Shown piece after piece: positions 19,672 through 29,640 of a stretch of 33,865 nucleotides of DNA. The DNA lies in assembly GCA_032718475.1 (NCBI GenBank), contig JAUCBJ010005847.1, positions 1 through 33,865 on the forward strand, written 5' to 3'. Made by a program: the position numbers and the translations under genes. The stretch comes from Nemertoderma westbladi (taxonomy: Eukaryota > Xenacoelomorpha > Nemertodermatida > Nemertodermatidae). Every line of letters starts with the position of its first letter. Within the stretch, counting starts at the first letter, position 1. The notes below the pieces were generated by a model that worked only from the letters and a program-made list of their open reading frames with translations, had not been told where the DNA came from and made no database searches.

Positions 19672-22600
19672 ATGGCGAATGAGATCGCAGGAATTCGCAT
19701 TACGCCCCCTAGCGTCGAGTTCATCGACGCTCACGCCGGCGTGCTGCACCAACGGAGCATCGCGGTACAAAACGTCGGCGGACGCAGCAAACGGATGCGA
19801 TTCCTCGACATCACCGAGTCGCAACTGTTCGAGTTGCGATTCCAGGACCCGGAGATCCCCATCGCTCCGGGTCTAGAGATCACAGCGACCTTGGACTACT
19901 TCAACGAGTCTCTGGTTGACTCTGAGACCAACTTGTACCTCCAAGTGGATAACAGCCTCGTTGTGATCCCCTGTCTGGCATACGCTCCCCAACACCGCTT
20001 GCAATTTGATAATAAAATCGACTTTGGGAATATAATAAATAATGCGAAAGTTGTTACAAAAAAGTTAGAAATTGTCAACAATGGGTCTCTTCCCGGGGAA
20101 TATAGCATACAATACCAAGGCGACCAGCCCATATCTATATCACCTAATTCGGGGTCAGTGACCTCCTTAGGTAAGCAGACGGTTCGAGTTGATGTCGTCG
20201 CGAAGGCGTTGGGAAGATTCGATGAAGTTGCCGTTGTCAAGATTAAGAACCGCCCCGACGAGGAACTTCGTATAGTTGGGAACGTAGTGGAACACTCGTT
20301 GGATGTTCTTGATTGCGGAACGGAGGAGGTAATCGAGTGTCTCCAGTTCAAATCCGCGTATTATGGGACGGATCGAACGGAGCAGGTGTTGCTGTTCAAT
20401 AACGGGCCGGATACAGTCAGCTTCTTGTCTATATTGGATGAAGGAGGGGAGGGCGAAGAAGCTGGCACAGACCTCACCCAATCAACGTCCTCGACGCTGG
20501 CCAATAAGAGCGTCGAGAAAATGCGAGGCACTAAGAACGAGCTCTCATCCCTGTTCACTGCTTACCCCAATCAGGGCCAGTTGGAACCGTACGAGAAGCG
20601 TTGCATTAGTTTCCGGTTCAGCCCCAGGTTTCAGTCGGAGCTCTCCGGTTGGAAGGGGAACTTTATTCCGCCACCGAGGCAGGATTTCGCGGTTTTTATT
20701 CTCTTTGAATTGATTGGCTCACGCAATCTGGTAACAGAGGGTAGTTACCTAGACAACTCGTCGGAGGGCCCTACAGCTGAATTAGCTCTGAAGGGTACCG
20801 CATTGCCGGTGCTGGTCAACATTTCCCCACGAATGAGCTATGATTTCGGAGCGTTGTCTATGGGCGATTCAGCCAATGAAGAGTGCCGACTAAGCAACCA
20901 ATCAGAGGGGCTGTCGGTGTATTTTCGGTTTAAACCAATTGCTCATTTCAGTGCATTACCTTGGCAGGGAAAGGTTAAACCGAAAGAGGAACTCCCTCTG
21001 CGAATCCAATTCCATCCAAATCAAGTCGGCCGATTTAAAGTCACCCAATTGATCGAGATATTGGGACCAGTTTCTTCACCAAATCCTGATAAACCCCTAG
21101 AGACAGTGATGCAACCTATTCACACCTTCTATATACCGCTGTATGGACAAGGTAAACCAGTAACAATCCTTCATAAACCAGTTTATGTTCAAGGCATCCA
21201 TCCAATAATAACGAATGAAGTCGGCCTTCACACAGAGAATGCGAAACGTAATCAATTAGCCCCATACCATCCCAGAAACTCTGTACTTAATGCTCCTAAA
21301 ACTGGACAACTTCATGTACTTAAAGAGGCTTCTATTCACTCTGATAAGAATACATATACCGCATTCCCTAATGACAGACCAGTGAGCACACGTCCTGGCA
21401 TTAGGGGAGATACTTACACCACGATATTCACAAAGCAAGCGCGCTATAATTATGTTGATAGGGACTATTCTTACACAGAGCGTGAACGCACTGCTATTAG
21501 TTTACATACGGCGAAATATCAGGATTACTTAGATGAGAAAAAATTACAGCGTGGAAAGAAATCACGCTACCTGGATTATCAGAAGTTTAATAATTATACT
21601 GATATAGGATTGAAACCTGGTGCTGGTTTGAGGCCACCCCATTTGGACGTTAGGCAGTTGCATGAGGATATTAACCGTATTCCACCCCCAAAAACCATTC
21701 TGGGTAAGATGTTAAAAACAAAAGATTTAATTGGCATTGACACTGACGCTGAAGGAAAGTCTATTGCAGTGGGTCTCAATGCTATTCCTATTACAACCAT
21801 TGAGAAAAAAGATTGTTCTAGAATATTAACTCCACAAGAGCATAGACATGTTGTCATTGGCCCACCTTCTATAGAATTTGGCGATGTTTGTTTGCGATCG
21901 ACAAATGTAAAACCTCTTCATATTGTGAATAATCTCAGTCATTTCGTCCTCGTTGTTGTCAATGTTGACTGCAGAGAATTACGGCAGACATCACCACTGT
22001 CCCAAGTAGTCCCCCCTCAATCTAAGGCTTCACTTGACTTTATATTTGAATCACAGCTGAAAGGTAAATTTCAACGTAATGTTACTTATTCAATAAATAA
22101 CCACCATATGCACCATGTGATTGTCAATGCTAATGTAGTGCCACTTAATATCGAACTTTCTACCACCGACCTAATAATAAAACCAACTCCCGGTCTACCT
22201 GAAGGCAATGGATTCCGCGAGATTGTTACTCTACATAACAACCGCAACTTTGCAGCCGATTTTTCATGGTCGCCCATAGTTGGAGATTTTGGCACCGCAT
22301 TCTCAGTTCGTCCGGCTACGGGTTCGGTTAGTCCGTTCCAACAGTTGGATTGCGAGGTGGTCTTTCATCCATCGTTTAATGCTCCAGACACAGGTCAATT
22401 CGCTCTTTCAGTTTATGATGGAAATGTCACTAAGTTAAATTGTGTAGCGAAATTTGGCCCAACATACGTACAATTTATTGATCGGCGTGTTTTATTTGAA
22501 TCAGCCCCTCTGAATATTGCCACTGTTCGAGTAGCCGCATTGCAGAACCAGAGTCAGAACCATGCATATTTCCAGGTTCTTGAACCTCAACCTTTTCCTG

Positions 22601-25600
22601 GACTGACAATATCACCTATTGAGGGTGTGGTTCCTATTGGAGGTGTGGCAGAACTTAACATTGTCTTACATCCGACATCTGTATTAAAATTCGATACAAG
22701 GCTGATGATTGCTATACGTAATTGGAAAACGATTGAGCTACGAATCAGTGGGAGAGTTGAACTCCCAGTTGTTGAAATTGATATCCCTAAATTTATTTTT
22801 GGCGGAGTGATGTGTGGCTCTCAAAAAATCACCCCTTTTAAAATGATCAACAAATCGGTATCAAAAACCGAAGTTGCATTTGATTTCAGTGAAAATGACG
22901 ATTTTCAAGTTGTCTGTGATCAGCAAATGGTAGCATCATACTCGGATTCAGTTTCGAAGCATATTTACATTATTAATGTTGAGGCAAAGAAATCAGTTGA
23001 TTGCAAATTGATGTTTACACCAAAACATGTATCAGGGTATGATTTTATTATGCCAGTAACAATCAATGCTATAAAAGCTCCAACTCCAGCAAACACTCCT
23101 TTCCCTGCAACACCTTCATCTTCGGCTGGAGCATTACATATCATAACGCCCAGAGCCAAGGACTTTAAAATTGTTACACCAAGAAAAAGAATTCTAGCAA
23201 CTGCTTTAAGGCAGCCCATGCAAATTTCGCATTCCAAGATGTATTTTAACTTATCTTCAAGAAATTTAGATCTTGATAACAATGGTTATTCTAGCAAGTT
23301 CAAAACTACATTATTAATGAATACTTCAGATCGTATTGTCACATGGTGGATTGTGCCTGATGAAACCAGTTGTTTTAAAATGTGCAATTCTGAGGGTAAA
23401 CAGCTCCCCAGTAATGAGGTAGGTAAAGTTCTTGGTGTGTTACAAGCTGGTGATTCGTTTACTTTGGGTATCTTATTTGACCCAGTCAAAAGTGGAACAT
23501 TCAGATGTGAAATACCAGTTTTTTTGAGTTTCGATGAAGATCCCACAGAAAATTTATATAAATCCCTTCAGTTATTTGGATCACTGGATGAACCTTATAT
23601 TGCATTTGAACCACCATATATTGAGTTGTTGCCAGTTCCATTACATCAGCGGGTTTCATCGCGATTTAACCTTGTTGCTACAGGGTATTATCATAATTCC
23701 CCTTTGAGTGTAACCATACCTGATATAGAGATTGGCAATGGTCAAGAAATGTCTCTTCTCACTGTTGATTTTCTAGGAAATAAGATTATAAGTGCTAGTT
23801 CTGATGATGACTCAAAGGTTGTCTTGCCATGTCAGTTAACATTTCGGTCTCAATTGCCTGTGAGTTTTAATGTTGAGATACAATTCTCTGATGATGTTGG
23901 GAATACGTTTTCACTTCCAGTTACAGCAACAGCTGATAATTGTATATTAACAATATACCCATATTTAGCCAAGTACAGAAATGAGTATAAGGTTTCTACA
24001 GAACAAGGATTATCTCTAAAGGGTCGAAAATCACAGTCGAAGGAAAGTTTAGTTGTTGGAGAACCAATGCTAATGATCAACGATCAGGTAACTGCAGGCA
24101 ATGTTCCCACACGACCTTCAACATCAAGCACTCGCTCAACAAGCACCTTCAATCCAAGCACATCAACCTATGATGAAAATGTTTCAAGCTCAAGTTCTGT
24201 ATTTTCAAACTCGCCACAGGATGATGGTGTATCACATCAGAATAGACAGTCAATTTATTCTGATACTGATGGTCGACTTCTTGGACAAAAATATCACAGC
24301 ATTGGTGATTCCATTCCACAGATTGAGACTGAGGAGACAATATTCTTGTCGGAAGTCATACTGGCTATGCAGCGCTGGTTTAGCACACATGGTTGGAATA
24401 GTGGTCCAAACCCGTTTATAGTACCAGAAGGTTTGCGAAGCAGCATTAGTCCAATGCAAAAACCTTCTGCAGATGCTAGAATTGGCGAAGATGGTTCTCC
24501 AGACATGAATAGCATTAGGAAGGATATGAAAACCGTTTATGAGATGGTAAGCTACCTGTCAGGAAGACCCATTCCGGGAATTTCGCCAAGTAATCCACTA
24601 CCTGGTGATTCCGAATTGAAGGTAAAACAATTAGTAAAACAACATGATACATTGCTTACATATTTGAAAACGCAATGTGCCTTTCTTGGCAATATCAAAC
24701 CAGAGCACCTTCTAGACCCACAAGATTTTGCTATCTGGTCTAAAATGCAAAATGAACCAACAGATGTAATTCCTTTGACTGGAGAAGCTATTGACATTGA
24801 ATTTCCTGAAAAAAATTTTGAAATTGTTTCCAAAAAAGCTTGGACAGATGTGCTGTTACAATTGTATAAAGTTTTTTTGCTTGCCAAAGTAACTATGAAA
24901 ACATATAAGCAAACACCTTTACCACAAATGGGAATGTTACCACCACCTGTGAATCCTGACCCTGTTTGTTCTAATGTTTACGGTGTTCCTGAAAGAATTA
25001 TACTGGCATGGCTAAATCACCATTATGAGGTAGAAAGGAGTAGAATTTGGAAGGTATCTCAAGGGGGTATTCCCGCCTCGAGATGGATTGTTAACTTCGA
25101 TGTGGATATTTTAGATGGTCTTGTGATTGGTGCATGTCTTGGAGCTTACTGTCCATATTTGATAGACTCACATCTGAGTAAAATGTACACACAACCTAGC
25201 ACAGCTGAACAATGCCTCCATAATGCTCTCAAGATAACTTCTGCATTAAATATAATTGGACTGGATTTCCATATCAATGCTGTTGATATGACAGATCCCA
25301 ACCCTATCACATTATTGACATTATGTGTCCATCTGTTCCTAAGAATGCCTCAATATGTCCCAAAAGTGACAGTTGAGTTTGCAGGAACATTGTCTGCATC
25401 ATCTAAAAGGCATGTGAAGTTAACCAACCCTAGTCAAAAACCACTAGTGTATACATCAGTGATTTTAGGAAAGGACTGTTGTGATTTTGTTGTTGGTCGA
25501 GGTGGCATCATAACTGTAAATCCTAGAAATCACGCAAATCTCAGTGTTGAGTTTCGTAGTCGGTTTCTCAGGAGTTCAGAGGCCTTTCTTCTCTTAGTAG

Positions 25601-28600
25601 GTCGCCGCCAAGTCAATAATTCAGCTGCTGGTATAAATATGGTTTTCAGATTGAAATCAAACACAGTTGAGGCTCAACCTATGAAGGTTATTAAAACAAC
25701 TTCATCATGCTATGAGTTGCATGAAGTTTTATTAGAAGTTGAGACTCCTTATAAGGAAGCTGGTGAGTTTTCTATAAAGATTATAGAAAAACCTTTTGAA
25801 TCAACTGAACAGACAAAAACTAGTAAATCGAATAAGGGGACCAAATCGGATGGAAGAAATCGCTCTCTTACAACTCCATCAACAGGCCAGTCGAAACAGC
25901 GAGAAACTGTTGATAGTCTAATGGAAGATACTCCATCAAAGTTTTATATTAGCAAAGAATCAGTAATAAATTTGCAACCATCTACCAAAAGTACACTACT
26001 AATAGATTTCTTGCCATTTGCTCAAGGAAAGTATGGATGCTCCGTTTTGTTTACAAATCCAGATATTGGAGAAATATTATATAACATTGAGTCAGCAGTC
26101 ACACAGCCAGTTATCAAACAAAGTATAGAGGATTATGATCAAGACATTGCTCAAAAGGTGACTATCACAAATGGAGTATTTACTTTTAAAGCTGATCGAG
26201 GTAAGCAGTCTAAGCATGAATTGATACTTCTGAGAAATAATCCTTCTAAAGAGAAAGCTCTAGTCATATGCGCTCACCAGAGGATGTCAGAGAGGGAGTA
26301 CAGGAGACGTGATGCTACTGGAACTCTTGATTCTAGCTCAGTTCGAGCTGCGATGGCTGGTAATACCACAGAAGTTGACCAAAAAAAGAAACAATTTCAC
26401 AGTGCTCAATTAAACAGCACTGAATACAAAATAGAATTATCTAGTACCAGATACTTTGCTCCCTCAGTTATCTTCGCACCTATTGGACCTGAAGCGAGTA
26501 AGTACATTCAAATTCCAATTACATTCTATAGTGACGATATTGGAACATTCCCTTGTCTCCTCACCCTAAAATCTCAGGAAGATACTCGTTTATTTAAATT
26601 AGAAACAAAGGTTAGTCCGGAAGGGACAACCGCTGCTTTAGAATTTTCTGCTCCAGCTCATGAAGAAATTGTACAAAACATTCCTTTAGTAAACAATACT
26701 AGTCAGGATTGGATTCTCCAAGCCTATGTGGAAGGCCAGTGTTTCAATGGACCTCACTCTATACAAGTACCTGCCGGTCAATCGAATCACTATGCCCTTA
26801 AATTTGCACCAAGTTTTGAAGGAGAGTGTAATGGGAAATTGAAACTTATTAATCAGACAGATCAATCAGAAAATATATTTAGTTTAAATGGCACAGGGTT
26901 GAAACCATTGGCTCAAGGGAATGTATCACTTAGATGCAAAGCCTTCCAAACTGAGACAGTTAGTGTCAAAGTCCCCAATTTGTCAGGAAGGAAACAGGAA
27001 TTTAAAGTTGTATCTGACATTAGTTTTATTCAAGGTGTTGAGAATCTCTCTGTATTTCCTGGTAAAGAAATTGAATATGTGGCGAATGTATTACCTTTGA
27101 AACGAGGAGTTTTCAATGGGATAATTTCATTTTTGGGATCAGCAGAAAAAGAAAGAAAGAAAAAACTATTAGATACGGGAGTTGCCAGTAATAAACCCTA
27201 TGAAGTTTGGTTTGGGATTGAGGTAATCGTTGACCCTCCGCCCATGGAAAAAAGTATAGAGGTTATTTGTCCTGCCTTGCATAAATCCTCTGTTGAAATC
27301 CCAATAAAGAACCCCACAAATGATATAATAGTGTTTAAAGTTGATATTATTGGTGAATTCCTTGAAGGAGGTGACACTCTTGAAATAGGTGGTCTCCAAG
27401 AAAGTGTCTACGTCATCAATTACAGTCCTTTGATAAACGGTGAGTATAAAGGTGAAATCATATTTACAAATGAGGTTGTGGGTGAGTTTTGGTATGGACT
27501 CGACTTGAAATGCATCTCACCTCCCACTAGTGAGTTACCCCGAGAAACGTGTGAACTTGGTCAATGGAAAAAGATTAACATCCCTCTCCATAACCCAAGT
27601 TTTAATGAAATTCAGGTTATTGCGAAATCATCAAATCCGAATAATTTTCCATTGGAATTGCGACCAGATGTGCTTATCCTGCCACCGAAACAGACAACCA
27701 ATGTTACACTTCTCTTTGTACCCTCATGTGTCGGTCATGGAAATCATCTGTCTCGCATTTCATTTATCTCTGACATGTTTGGAGATTGGTCCTTTTTGGC
27801 CACAGGTGTTGGGACGATGCCAAAGCCTGCACCTATAACATCGATTGTTAGTAATATTAACGGCATGAGTACAGTCATGGTGCCATTTCGGAACCCTATG
27901 GATGATTTAGTTCTAGTTGATATTAACATGGTAATGGATAATAGACAAAGTAGAATTGCTTTAAACGATTCAAGTTCTTTCTGTATTTTACTAAAGAAAA
28001 CCAAAGGATTGCGTTTAGGCCCTAAGGCAGTTCTTGATGTTCCTGTGTGCTTTGCTCCATCAGAAATGATTGAACTGAAAGTGGATCTTGTGATAACGAT
28101 AAGACCAGAAAATGACGAACCTTGGGTATATGATCTTTCAGAAGAAAGTTCAGAATCTGTTGAACAATTACATGAATTATCCTGGTTGTTTCCAATAGTC
28201 GGAATCAGCGAGCACCAATTGGAAGTTCAGGAGAAGATTTTCATTCAGGGCCAATCAGGACGAACAACAAAACAGTTGTTGTTTGTTTCGATTTACGGAT
28301 TGGCCAGCACATCTGCTCGTCAGGATAGTTCATTCGTTCTCTGCCGTTGTGACAGTGAGGGTCGCATTCTAACTAAAGAAAATGGCATAGAGCAACAAGT
28401 TATGGTAACTGAAACGAACTTGGTGGTCAGTGATGTTACTTACAATATAGTATCTAGCTCAAAAATTGACATGGATTACGTTTCGGTCGAGTTACTTCGA
28501 AGAGGGAAAGAGATAGACTCTGGTATTGATAATTTTATTTTTGAGGTTACCTTTTCACCGGGTTCTTCGATGATCCAGCATGTGGCGCTCGTGGTCAAGG

Positions 28601-29100
28601 CATCTACGGGTGGCCAATGGACTTTTCCGTTCGCTCTCAAAGCCTCGGAACCGGATGCCGATTCTACAGTCCTAATAGAGAGTTTGGGACTCCACAAGGT
28701 TTCCTCAATAGCTATCAATAGAAGCAGCATAGATTCCGATCCGCAAGCATTTACATCATACTTCCTTCCGGGTTCGGATTCGGCGTTCACTGTTGCGCCC
28801 CAATCCGGGGAGTTGCTCCCGTCCGACGAGGGAGGCAGTGAGTTAACTGTATCATTCCAACCCTCGATGTACGGCAAGGATTACAAAGCGAAACTAATGG
28901 TTCAAACTGACTCAGAACAGACTGTATACTCAGTCCAAGGTGTTATTCCTGAGTACGTGCCGCCCCACGGTCAGGCAGCTAAGTTGCCCAAAACTAAACT
29001 TATTGCTCATAACAAAAGGAATTTTGTCAAAGAAAACCTCAACTTGAACTGCACGGCTAGCTGTTCTCCGGTTAAAGGAGCTGCCTTAATGTTGACCTGA
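19672..29100 (+). CDS. CFAP47: CFAP47-like cilia- and flagella-associated protein, single coding exon
   Basis: The product has 3,142 residues, close to the roughly 3,190 of vertebrate CFAP47, so it looks complete. It consists of many ASH/MSP-like and CFAP47-type Ig-like beta domains, recognisable by repeated FGDV/FGNI starts, IxNxS segments and LxIxFxP strand ends (for example FDNKIDFGNI near residue 105, VVIGPPSIEFGDV near 725). A calponin-homology-like region lies at about 1770-1890 (VPERIILAWLNHHYEVER, then LTLCVHLFLRMP). Basic or Ser/Thr-rich linkers lie near 595-645, 1478-1525 and 2043-2077. No signal peptide or membrane segment is seen. The family acts in the axonemal central apparatus of motile cilia and sperm flagella; human loss causes sperm-tail defects. 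The start follows a splice acceptor and has G at +4. The lack of introns over 9.4 kb is odd, since vertebrate orthologues have dozens of exons. Confidence 0.88.
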   Translation: MANEIAGIRITPPSVEFIDAHAGVLHQRSIAVQNVGGRSKRMRFLDITESQLFELRFQDPEIPIAPGLEITATLDYFNESLVDSETNLYLQVDNSLVVIPCLAYAPQHRLQFDNKIDFGNIINNAKVVTKKLEIVNNGSLPGEYSIQYQGDQPISISPNSGSVTSLGKQTVRVDVVAKALGRFDEVAVVKIKNRPDEELRIVGNVVEHSLDVLDCGTEEVIECLQFKSAYYGTDRTEQVLLFNNGPDTVSFLSILDEGGEGEEAGTDLTQSTSSTLANKSVEKMRGTKNELSSLFTAYPNQGQLEPYEKRCISFRFSPRFQSELSGWKGNFIPPPRQDFAVFILFELIGSRNLVTEGSYLDNSSEGPTAELALKGTALPVLVNISPRMSYDFGALSMGDSANEECRLSNQSEGLSVYFRFKPIAHFSALPWQGKVKPKEELPLRIQFHPNQVGRFKVTQLIEILGPVSSPNPDKPLETVMQPIHTFYIPLYGQGKPVTILHKPVYVQGIHPIITNEVGLHTENAKRNQLAPYHPRNSVLNAPKTGQLHVLKEASIHSDKNTYTAFPNDRPVSTRPGIRGDTYTTIFTKQARYNYVDRDYSYTERERTAISLHTAKYQDYLDEKKLQRGKKSRYLDYQKFNNYTDIGLKPGAGLRPPHLDVRQLHEDINRIPPPKTILGKMLKTKDLIGIDTDAEGKSIAVGLNAIPITTIEKKDCSRILTPQEHRHVVIGPPSIEFGDVCLRSTNVKPLHIVNNLSHFVLVVVNVDCRELRQTSPLSQVVPPQSKASLDFIFESQLKGKFQRNVTYSINNHHMHHVIVNANVVPLNIELSTTDLIIKPTPGLPEGNGFREIVTLHNNRNFAADFSWSPIVGDFGTAFSVRPATGSVSPFQQLDCEVVFHPSFNAPDTGQFALSVYDGNVTKLNCVAKFGPTYVQFIDRRVLFESAPLNIATVRVAALQNQSQNHAYFQVLEPQPFPGLTISPIEGVVPIGGVAELNIVLHPTSVLKFDTRLMIAIRNWKTIELRISGRVELPVVEIDIPKFIFGGVMCGSQKITPFKMINKSVSKTEVAFDFSENDDFQVVCDQQMVASYSDSVSKHIYIINVEAKKSVDCKLMFTPKHVSGYDFIMPVTINAIKAPTPANTPFPATPSSSAGALHIITPRAKDFKIVTPRKRILATALRQPMQISHSKMYFNLSSRNLDLDNNGYSSKFKTTLLMNTSDRIVTWWIVPDETSCFKMCNSEGKQLPSNEVGKVLGVLQAGDSFTLGILFDPVKSGTFRCEIPVFLSFDEDPTENLYKSLQLFGSLDEPYIAFEPPYIELLPVPLHQRVSSRFNLVATGYYHNSPLSVTIPDIEIGNGQEMSLLTVDFLGNKIISASSDDDSKVVLPCQLTFRSQLPVSFNVEIQFSDDVGNTFSLPVTATADNCILTIYPYLAKYRNEYKVSTEQGLSLKGRKSQSKESLVVGEPMLMINDQVTAGNVPTRPSTSSTRSTSTFNPSTSTYDENVSSSSSVFSNSPQDDGVSHQNRQSIYSDTDGRLLGQKYHSIGDSIPQIETEETIFLSEVILAMQRWFSTHGWNSGPNPFIVPEGLRSSISPMQKPSADARIGEDGSPDMNSIRKDMKTVYEMVSYLSGRPIPGISPSNPLPGDSELKVKQLVKQHDTLLTYLKTQCAFLGNIKPEHLLDPQDFAIWSKMQNEPTDVIPLTGEAIDIEFPEKNFEIVSKKAWTDVLLQLYKVFLLAKVTMKTYKQTPLPQMGMLPPPVNPDPVCSNVYGVPERIILAWLNHHYEVERSRIWKVSQGGIPASRWIVNFDVDILDGLVIGACLGAYCPYLIDSHLSKMYTQPSTAEQCLHNALKITSALNIIGLDFHINAVDMTDPNPITLLTLCVHLFLRMPQYVPKVTVEFAGTLSASSKRHVKLTNPSQKPLVYTSVILGKDCCDFVVGRGGIITVNPRNHANLSVEFRSRFLRSSEAFLLLVGRRQVNNSAAGINMVFRLKSNTVEAQPMKVIKTTSSCYELHEVLLEVETPYKEAGEFSIKIIEKPFESTEQTKTSKSNKGTKSDGRNRSLTTPSTGQSKQRETVDSLMEDTPSKFYISKESVINLQPSTKSTLLIDFLPFAQGKYGCSVLFTNPDIGEILYNIESAVTQPVIKQSIEDYDQDIAQKVTITNGVFTFKADRGKQSKHELILLRNNPSKEKALVICAHQRMSEREYRRRDATGTLDSSSVRAAMAGNTTEVDQKKKQFHSAQLNSTEYKIELSSTRYFAPSVIFAPIGPEASKYIQIPITFYSDDIGTFPCLLTLKSQEDTRLFKLETKVSPEGTTAALEFSAPAHEEIVQNIPLVNNTSQDWILQAYVEGQCFNGPHSIQVPAGQSNHYALKFAPSFEGECNGKLKLINQTDQSENIFSLNGTGLKPLAQGNVSLRCKAFQTETVSVKVPNLSGRKQEFKVVSDISFIQGVENLSVFPGKEIEYVANVLPLKRGVFNGIISFLGSAEKERKKKLLDTGVASNKPYEVWFGIEVIVDPPPMEKSIEVICPALHKSSVEIPIKNPTNDIIVFKVDIIGEFLEGGDTLEIGGLQESVYVINYSPLINGEYKGEIIFTNEVVGEFWYGLDLKCISPPTSELPRETCELGQWKKINIPLHNPSFNEIQVIAKSSNPNNFPLELRPDVLILPPKQTTNVTLLFVPSCVGHGNHLSRISFISDMFGDWSFLATGVGTMPKPAPITSIVSNINGMSTVMVPFRNPMDDLVLVDINMVMDNRQSRIALNDSSSFCILLKKTKGLRLGPKAVLDVPVCFAPSEMIELKVDLVITIRPENDEPWVYDLSEESSESVEQLHELSWLFPIVGISEHQLEVQEKIFIQGQSGRTTKQLLFVSIYGLASTSARQDSSFVLCRCDSEGRILTKENGIEQQVMVTETNLVVSDVTYNIVSSSKIDMDYVSVELLRRGKEIDSGIDNFIFEVTFSPGSSMIQHVALVVKASTGGQWTFPFALKASEPDADSTVLIESLGLHKVSSIAINRSSIDSDPQAFTSYFLPGSDSAFTVAPQSGELLPSDEGGSELTVSFQPSMYGKDYKAKLMVQTDSEQTVYSVQGVIPEYVPPHGQAAKLPKTKLIAHNKRNFVKENLNLNCTASCSPVKGAALMLT

Positions 29101-29340
29101 TGATGATTTATAACGTAATTTAATTATGTTTTTTGAAACTGATTTTATTTTATAATGTATTTTTTAGATATTTAAACTGAATAATAATTTTATTTTTAAA
29201 AGAGGTAGATAAGGGGGGTGGTCTGGTCATACAAAAGAATGAAAATGTATTACTTTGTCCAGGACTTATAATTTACTTTAGTATATTATTTTATATTTGT
29301 TAAAACTTGAATGTGGAGAATAAAGTAACTTTATGAATGT
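29101..29340 (+). other. CFAP47 3' UTR with polyadenylation signal
   Basis: AATAAA at 29319-29324 lies about 220 bases past the stop, with a GT-rich stretch (TTTTGCGTTCGTG) some 40 bases further on. This is a plausible cleavage region. The UTR itself is AT-rich, with a run of G at about 29213-29219. Confidence 0.55.
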
Positions 29341-29640
29341 ATAGAAAGTAGTATCAGAGACGCTATGAGTTTTGCGTTCGTGCAAAGTAGTGGACACGCG
29401 GTTGCATAGCTTAGATGAGTTGAGCCAGTTAGCATCACCGCTAATCTTATTGTGAGATAGCAAGATGGATTAGTTTTGACATTGATAAAGTAGGATGGAA
29501 TACCGAGGGGGATCTGGTCGGTGGAGTTAGCAGAAACAGAAAGCCGAACAGCATCAAAGGATGTCTAAAGCTTTTCTAGTTGACAGTCAAGGTGGTACCA
29601 TGATGCATAGATACTGGATTACTATCTGACTGCAAATGAG
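29340..29640 (-). pseudogene. Possible leucine-rich-repeat relic
   Basis: Minus-strand frames read FDAVRLSVSANSTDQIPLGI, then FINVKT, and after a frame shift LSHNKISGDANWLNSSKL. The LxxLxLSxNxI-x-IP spacing and LSHNKIS resemble LRR units. A stop precedes the first piece and the frames do not join, so if real it is a decayed fragment. Chance resemblance remains quite possible. Confidence 0.25.

Noticed and set aside
19896-28877. Many short frames on both strands within 19672-29100
   Set aside because: They are shadows of the CFAP47 coding frame.
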